8,697 nucleotides of DNA. Source: an uncultured Bryobacterales bacterium (GTDB lineage Bacteria; Acidobacteriota; Terriglobia; Bryobacterales; Bryobacteraceae). The position numbers were made by a program, and so were the translations under genes. Location: assembly GCA_937859895.1 (NCBI GenBank), contig CALMAV010000002.1, positions 1-8,697 on the forward strand, given 5' to 3'. Every line of letters begins with the position of its first letter. Positions within the stretch are counted from its first letter, which is position 1. Below are positions 5,409 through 8,697 of the stretch, in pieces. The notes below the pieces were generated by a model, which worked only from the letters and a program-made list of their open reading frames with translations, made no database searches and was not told the origin of the DNA.

Positions 5409-7976
5409 ATGCTTCTGCGAGCAGCACTGTTTACCCTCCTGGCGGCGTCCGGTCTCCTTGCTTCCGGCCAGAAGAAGTCACATGCTGATGATGCAATGCG
5501 GCCCAATCCAGCAGCCGCGACTCCGGATGCCTCGACGATTGCAACTTGTCCAGCTGGGGGACCACTGGGCGAAGTGGATCTGCAAGTGAAGCTCGGCGAT
5601 GCCTCCGAGCCGTTACCGTTTGCCAGCATTGTTCATCTTACGGAAAATGACACCGTGCAGTATGCGCCCGTCACCCGCGGACGGGAGAAGCGTGGTGGGG
5701 AAGTAGCCTTGGTGCTGGTCCCAACAAAGATCGCAGGCAAGGACCAGTTATTGGTGACGGACATTCGCGATGCCGACAAGCCTCAGGAGTGGATGATCCC
5801 GCGCACCGTGGCGCTGGTTGCCTTCGTGTATGGCCCGCAAGGCTTGAGCAAAAAGAAAGTGCGGAGTTTTCTGTCGCAGGATAGCTTGCTAGTTGCGCAA
5901 ATGGCAGATTACGCCGACAAAACTTCGCAGACTGAGGCCCTGCTGGCTGCGCTTTCTAGTTCAGAGAGTTCGCCGGCCAGCATGAACGCCGCGCTGAATG
6001 GGTTCGCTTCGCAATATGGAGTATCGGCCCAGATTGATAAGACCGCGCCGCCGGCTGCACAGGCCCAAGCACTGTTTGCTGCCATCAACCCGCAGTTGTC
6101 CAGCTATAGTCCCTTAGCTGCCACGGGTGCAACGCGAGCCAGCCAGACGGCAAGTCTAGCTACCGCCGCGGCCGGGCTGTTTTTTGGAAGTCCTGTGGGG
6201 CTACTCGCAGGTGGTACCGGAATGCTGCTTGACTTGCGATCCATTGCCTTTCCTGACACGCAGTTCCGGTCGGCATTTGCTCAAGTCATCAAGGGGCCCC
6301 GATTGAACTTCTGCGGTGAGCGGGGGCCAACCCCTCCACGTACCCGGATTGCTTATGTCTGGGCCAGTCGCATTCCAAATGCTCCAACTCCGAAGATACA
6401 GATCGGCGACGCTCATTTCATTGCCGCCGGACAGAAGTCACCGGTGACGGCCGAAGTCGAAGACCCTAACTGGAAGTTTCTGCAACATGCACGAAAGTGG
6501 ACACTTCAGGGCGATAATCACCAATCGTTTGCCGTGCCAGTTCTCAAACTCCAGAACCAGAAATCAGTCGAAATAGACCTAACGAAAGCGACGGTACCTC
6601 CGGGTGCATATCATCTGGCCGGCTATTGGGATTGGGCGCCGTTTGAAGCTACGGGCACCGTAAATATATTGCCGCTTAGCGACTTCAACAACGCAAAGCT
6701 GAAGCCCGAGTCACAGGATCAACTGTTGGCGAAGACGGGCAAGATTCCTGTCACCCTAACTGGCAGCGACTTCGAGTTCACCATCAAAGTGGAGTTAAAG
6801 AAGTCTGGGGATGAATTTAGCGCGCCGGAACCAGTTAAGTTTCTGCTGCCGAAGGGAGCTCGATTAGGACCTCAGGATCAGATGGATATACAAGTAGACA
6901 CGCGGGATCTTCAGCCGGGTTCTTATGAATTTCTGCTCTCACAGGGGGATGACAAGGCTCATTCCGTTCAGTTTGCGATCTTGCCGAACCCGCCGCAGAT
7001 TGCCGATCTTCCCATCATCGTCAATGAGGGGGTCGCCACACAGCACTACGTGTTAAAGGGAGAACGGCTCGATCAAATTGTGAGGCTGGAGGCAGCGGGT
7101 GCCAGCTTCGATCTGGCTGCAACTAGCGCCGGTAGTACCGAGCGCAACGTGACGGTAAGATTGCAGAGCGGCAAACCCGGCGCGACCTTGCCGGTTCAAG
7201 CATACCTGCAGAGCCGCAACGAGCCGCTGACCTTCAGCAATGGCCTTCAGGTGACTGGCCCCCTACCTGTGATTGCGAGTTCCAGGCTGTCCCTTCCAGC
7301 CGGGATGTCGATTAAAACGTCAGGGGATGAGTTTCCTGCTGGATCGACACTCCTGGCCGTGCTGGATGTGAAGAACATTGATCGGACAAGTCAGCTGCAA
7401 CTCAGCTGCGCAGAGGGTGCCGGTGACCAGACGCGCCTGAGTATCGGGAAGAGAACACAGAATTCGGAGCTACAGCAGCTTTCTCCTGACCAATTGTTTC
7501 TTTCCTTTGACACCGCTTCCCTGTCCGCGCCCTGTACGCTGCAGGCCGCAATCGACAGCGGAAAGTCCGGGGTCTCCAGCCCAATTACCTTGGCCCATAT
7601 GATTCGAGTGCCACAGGTTGATTCGGTAGTGCCTGGGCCGGCGGCGGCGGGAGCAGATGGAATTACTCTAGACCTGAAAGGCACCAGCCTGGAGATGGTT
7701 GAAAAAGCAGGTTGGGATAGCGAGAGCGGAGTTGGAACAACGGGCTTACCGGTACCGTTGCCGGGCGAAGGACAAAAGCAAATATTACATTTGAATTTGC
7801 CGGCTCCACCTGCGCCGGACGCTCCTCTTTACCTCTGGCTTCGTGGAGATAAAGAAGGTCGCGTAACTAGCATCCACATTCCGTCGGCACCTAGTACAGG
7901 CGCGTCAACCAACCCCTCCCCTTCGAACGGCAAACCCGGAACAAAGGCAATGGGGCCCCCAGCCATCCCGAGATAG
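5409..7976 (+). CDS. Large secreted protein of unknown function, beta-rich repeats
   Basis: 855 residues, family not recognised. Residues 1-20 look like a signal peptide (MLLRAALFTLLAASGLLASG), so it is probably periplasmic or surface exposed. Residues 45-145 are beta-rich (CPAGGPLGEVDLQVKLGD, GGEVALVLVPTKI). Residues 155-300 are helical and Ala/Ser/Gln-rich, containing a hydrophobic Gly-rich segment at about 252-275 (AAGLFFGSPVGLLAGG). Residues 310-825 look like a series of immunoglobulin-like beta units, e.g. IPVTLTGSDFEFTIKVEL (446-463), QHYVLKGERLDQIVRLEA (545-562) and ITLDLKGTSLEMVEKAGW (752-769), which share an L-x-G pattern like IPT/TIG-type domains. The tail (826-855) is low-complexity Ser/Pro/Gly/Asn. 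Only four cysteines (47, 302, 667, 709). I chose ATG 5409 because a signal peptide begins there; the frame stays open back to TTG 5316. GGGA at 5401-5404 is a weak ribosome site. pgsA follows after 44 bases. It could be a scaffold, adhesin-like or envelope protein; no catalytic motif is visible. Confidence 0.85.
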   Translation: MLLRAALFTLLAASGLLASGQKKSHADDAMRPNPAAATPDASTIATCPAGGPLGEVDLQVKLGDASEPLPFASIVHLTENDTVQYAPVTRGREKRGGEVALVLVPTKIAGKDQLLVTDIRDADKPQEWMIPRTVALVAFVYGPQGLSKKKVRSFLSQDSLLVAQMADYADKTSQTEALLAALSSSESSPASMNAALNGFASQYGVSAQIDKTAPPAAQAQALFAAINPQLSSYSPLAATGATRASQTASLATAAAGLFFGSPVGLLAGGTGMLLDLRSIAFPDTQFRSAFAQVIKGPRLNFCGERGPTPPRTRIAYVWASRIPNAPTPKIQIGDAHFIAAGQKSPVTAEVEDPNWKFLQHARKWTLQGDNHQSFAVPVLKLQNQKSVEIDLTKATVPPGAYHLAGYWDWAPFEATGTVNILPLSDFNNAKLKPESQDQLLAKTGKIPVTLTGSDFEFTIKVELKKSGDEFSAPEPVKFLLPKGARLGPQDQMDIQVDTRDLQPGSYEFLLSQGDDKAHSVQFAILPNPPQIADLPIIVNEGVATQHYVLKGERLDQIVRLEAAGASFDLAATSAGSTERNVTVRLQSGKPGATLPVQAYLQSRNEPLTFSNGLQVTGPLPVIASSRLSLPAGMSIKTSGDEFPAGSTLLAVLDVKNIDRTSQLQLSCAEGAGDQTRLSIGKRTQNSELQQLSPDQLFLSFDTASLSAPCTLQAAIDSGKSGVSSPITLAHMIRVPQVDSVVPGPAAAGADGITLDLKGTSLEMVEKAGWDSESGVGTTGLPVPLPGEGQKQILHLNLPAPPAPDAPLYLWLRGDKEGRVTSIHIPSAPSTGASTNPSPSNGKPGTKAMGPPAIPR

Positions 7977-8020
7977 CGGATTCTCCCAAACCATTCCGAA
8001 CCGCCTATTCTGTTCTATAT

Positions 8021-8697
8021 TTGAGTCAATTGACCAATCTGCCAAACCTGCTGACGCTGTTTCGCATCTTCCTAGTACCTTTGCTGGTAGCAGCGTTGGT
8101 GCAGCAGAACCTGCGCATTCAGTGGGGCGGCAGACTGCTGCTAGCTAACGACTTCCTCGCGCTGCTTCTATTCTTGGCAGCCGCGATCACCGACTTGTTG
8201 GATGGCTACCTGGCAAGACGCTGGAAACAGGTTACGACTGTGGGCATGCTGCTCGATCCCGTAGCTGACAAGCTGCTGATTTCGGCAGCATTAATTTCAT
8301 TTGTGCAAATGCGCCTGTTGCCAGGCTGGATGGTGATCCTGATTATCAGCCGCGAGTTTGCTGTGTCTGGTCTCCGGAGCATTGCAGCCGCTGAAGGCTA
8401 TACAATCCAGGCCGGCGACCTCGGCAAGTGGAAGATGGTGCTGCAGGTAGTGGGAGTGACGCTTGTCCTGATGCAGGTTCGCTGGCCTGTCCTGCAACCG
8501 GTTGCGCTGGGTGCTATGTGGGCGGTCGTGGTACTTAGCCTTCTGTCAGCCGTTGACTACTTCCGGAAGTTCTGGCGCAAGGTGGACCTCAGTATCAAAA
8601 TGCGGCGACGCAACGAGCTGATTTTGCTGGAGCGCCAGAAGCGCCGCTTAGGAAAAGTGAGCCGGTCAAAGTCGAAGCCTACCGGAGAACCCGAGCC
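8021..8697 (+). CDS. pgsA: CDP-diacylglycerol-glycerol-3-phosphate 3-phosphatidyltransferase, 3' end cut by window
   Basis: Integral membrane enzyme that makes phosphatidylglycerophosphate from CDP-diacylglycerol and glycerol-3-phosphate, the committed step to phosphatidylglycerol and cardiolipin. 225 codons are seen with no stop. Numbering from TTG 8030, the complete CDP-alcohol phosphotransferase motif is present: Asp55, Asp58-Gly59, Ala62-Arg63, Gly72, Asp76, Asp80 (TDLLDGYLARRW, then GMLLDPVADK). NLPNLLTLFRIFLVP at the N-terminus and ISREFAVSGLRS (106-117) are typical of PgsA. Several hydrophobic helices follow. There is no ATG or GTG at a sensible place; TTG at 8021 or 8030 must be the start, with no clear Shine-Dalgarno. 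Residues about 27-40 (LRIQWGGRLLLAN) look like a short insert between helix 1 and the motif, and the C-terminus carries a strongly basic tail from about 180, making it longer than the usual 180-200 residues. It is probably in an operon with the upstream exported protein. Confidence 0.93.
   Translation, partial: MSQLTNLPNLLTLFRIFLVPLLVAALVQQNLRIQWGGRLLLANDFLALLLFLAAAITDLLDGYLARRWKQVTTVGMLLDPVADKLLISAALISFVQMRLLPGWMVILIISREFAVSGLRSIAAAEGYTIQAGDLGKWKMVLQVVGVTLVLMQVRWPVLQPVALGAMWAVVVLSLLSAVDYFRKFWRKVDLSIKMRRRNELILLERQKRRLGKVSRSKSKPTGEPE

Noticed and set aside
5104..5427. Minus-strand 107-codon open frame and plus-strand frames at 5017-5311
   Set aside because: These are out-of-frame shadows; the transposase-like peptide is in a different minus frame.
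8025..8034. GTCAATTGAC palindrome at the pgsA start as an operator
   Set aside because: Ten bases lying within the proposed coding start; likely chance.

Overview
The window looks like chromosomal DNA from a heterotrophic Gram-negative bacterium, most likely an acidobacterium. This is inferred from gene content: a PEP-CTERM protein, a cytochrome c fused to a PQQ sugar dehydrogenase, a DUF2892-SRPBCC fusion paired with a zinc alcohol dehydrogenase, and a large uncharacterised exported protein directly before pgsA. No rRNA or other decisive marker is present, so the assignment is tentative.

Layout. From the left edge to 1136 on the minus strand lies most of a secreted cytochrome c / PQQ-dependent sugar dehydrogenase; its C-terminus is cut off by the window edge. 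A 580-base stretch (1137-1719) holds no gene I can support, only an operator-like inverted repeat just upstream of the dehydrogenase. At 1720-2325 on the minus strand is a 201-residue exported protein ending in a PEP-CTERM sorting signal. A divergent intergenic region (2326-2669) leads to a tight plus-strand gene pair: a membrane-anchored DUF2892-SRPBCC protein (2670-3452) and a zinc-dependent alcohol/aldehyde dehydrogenase (3465-4634), 12 bases apart and very probably co-transcribed. The interval 4635-5408 is non-coding or decayed. It contains a frameshifted, internally deleted transposase relic of the DUF772 (IS5/IS1182) type on the minus strand at about 5023-5303. From 5409 to 7976 runs an 855-residue secreted protein of unknown function. 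After 44 bases it is followed by pgsA (phosphatidylglycerophosphate synthase), which begins at a TTG codon near 8021 and runs off the right edge.

Functional reading. The left part concerns periplasmic or surface functions (sugar oxidation feeding electrons to a cytochrome, and a sorted surface protein). The middle pair is a small redox operon of unknown substrate. The right part couples an exported protein to phospholipid synthesis. I see no CRISPR array, tRNA, phage module or recognised defence system. The points most worth checking are the loss of the expected catalytic histidine in the PQQ domain, the 855-residue protein next to pgsA, and the DUF2892-SRPBCC/dehydrogenase pair.
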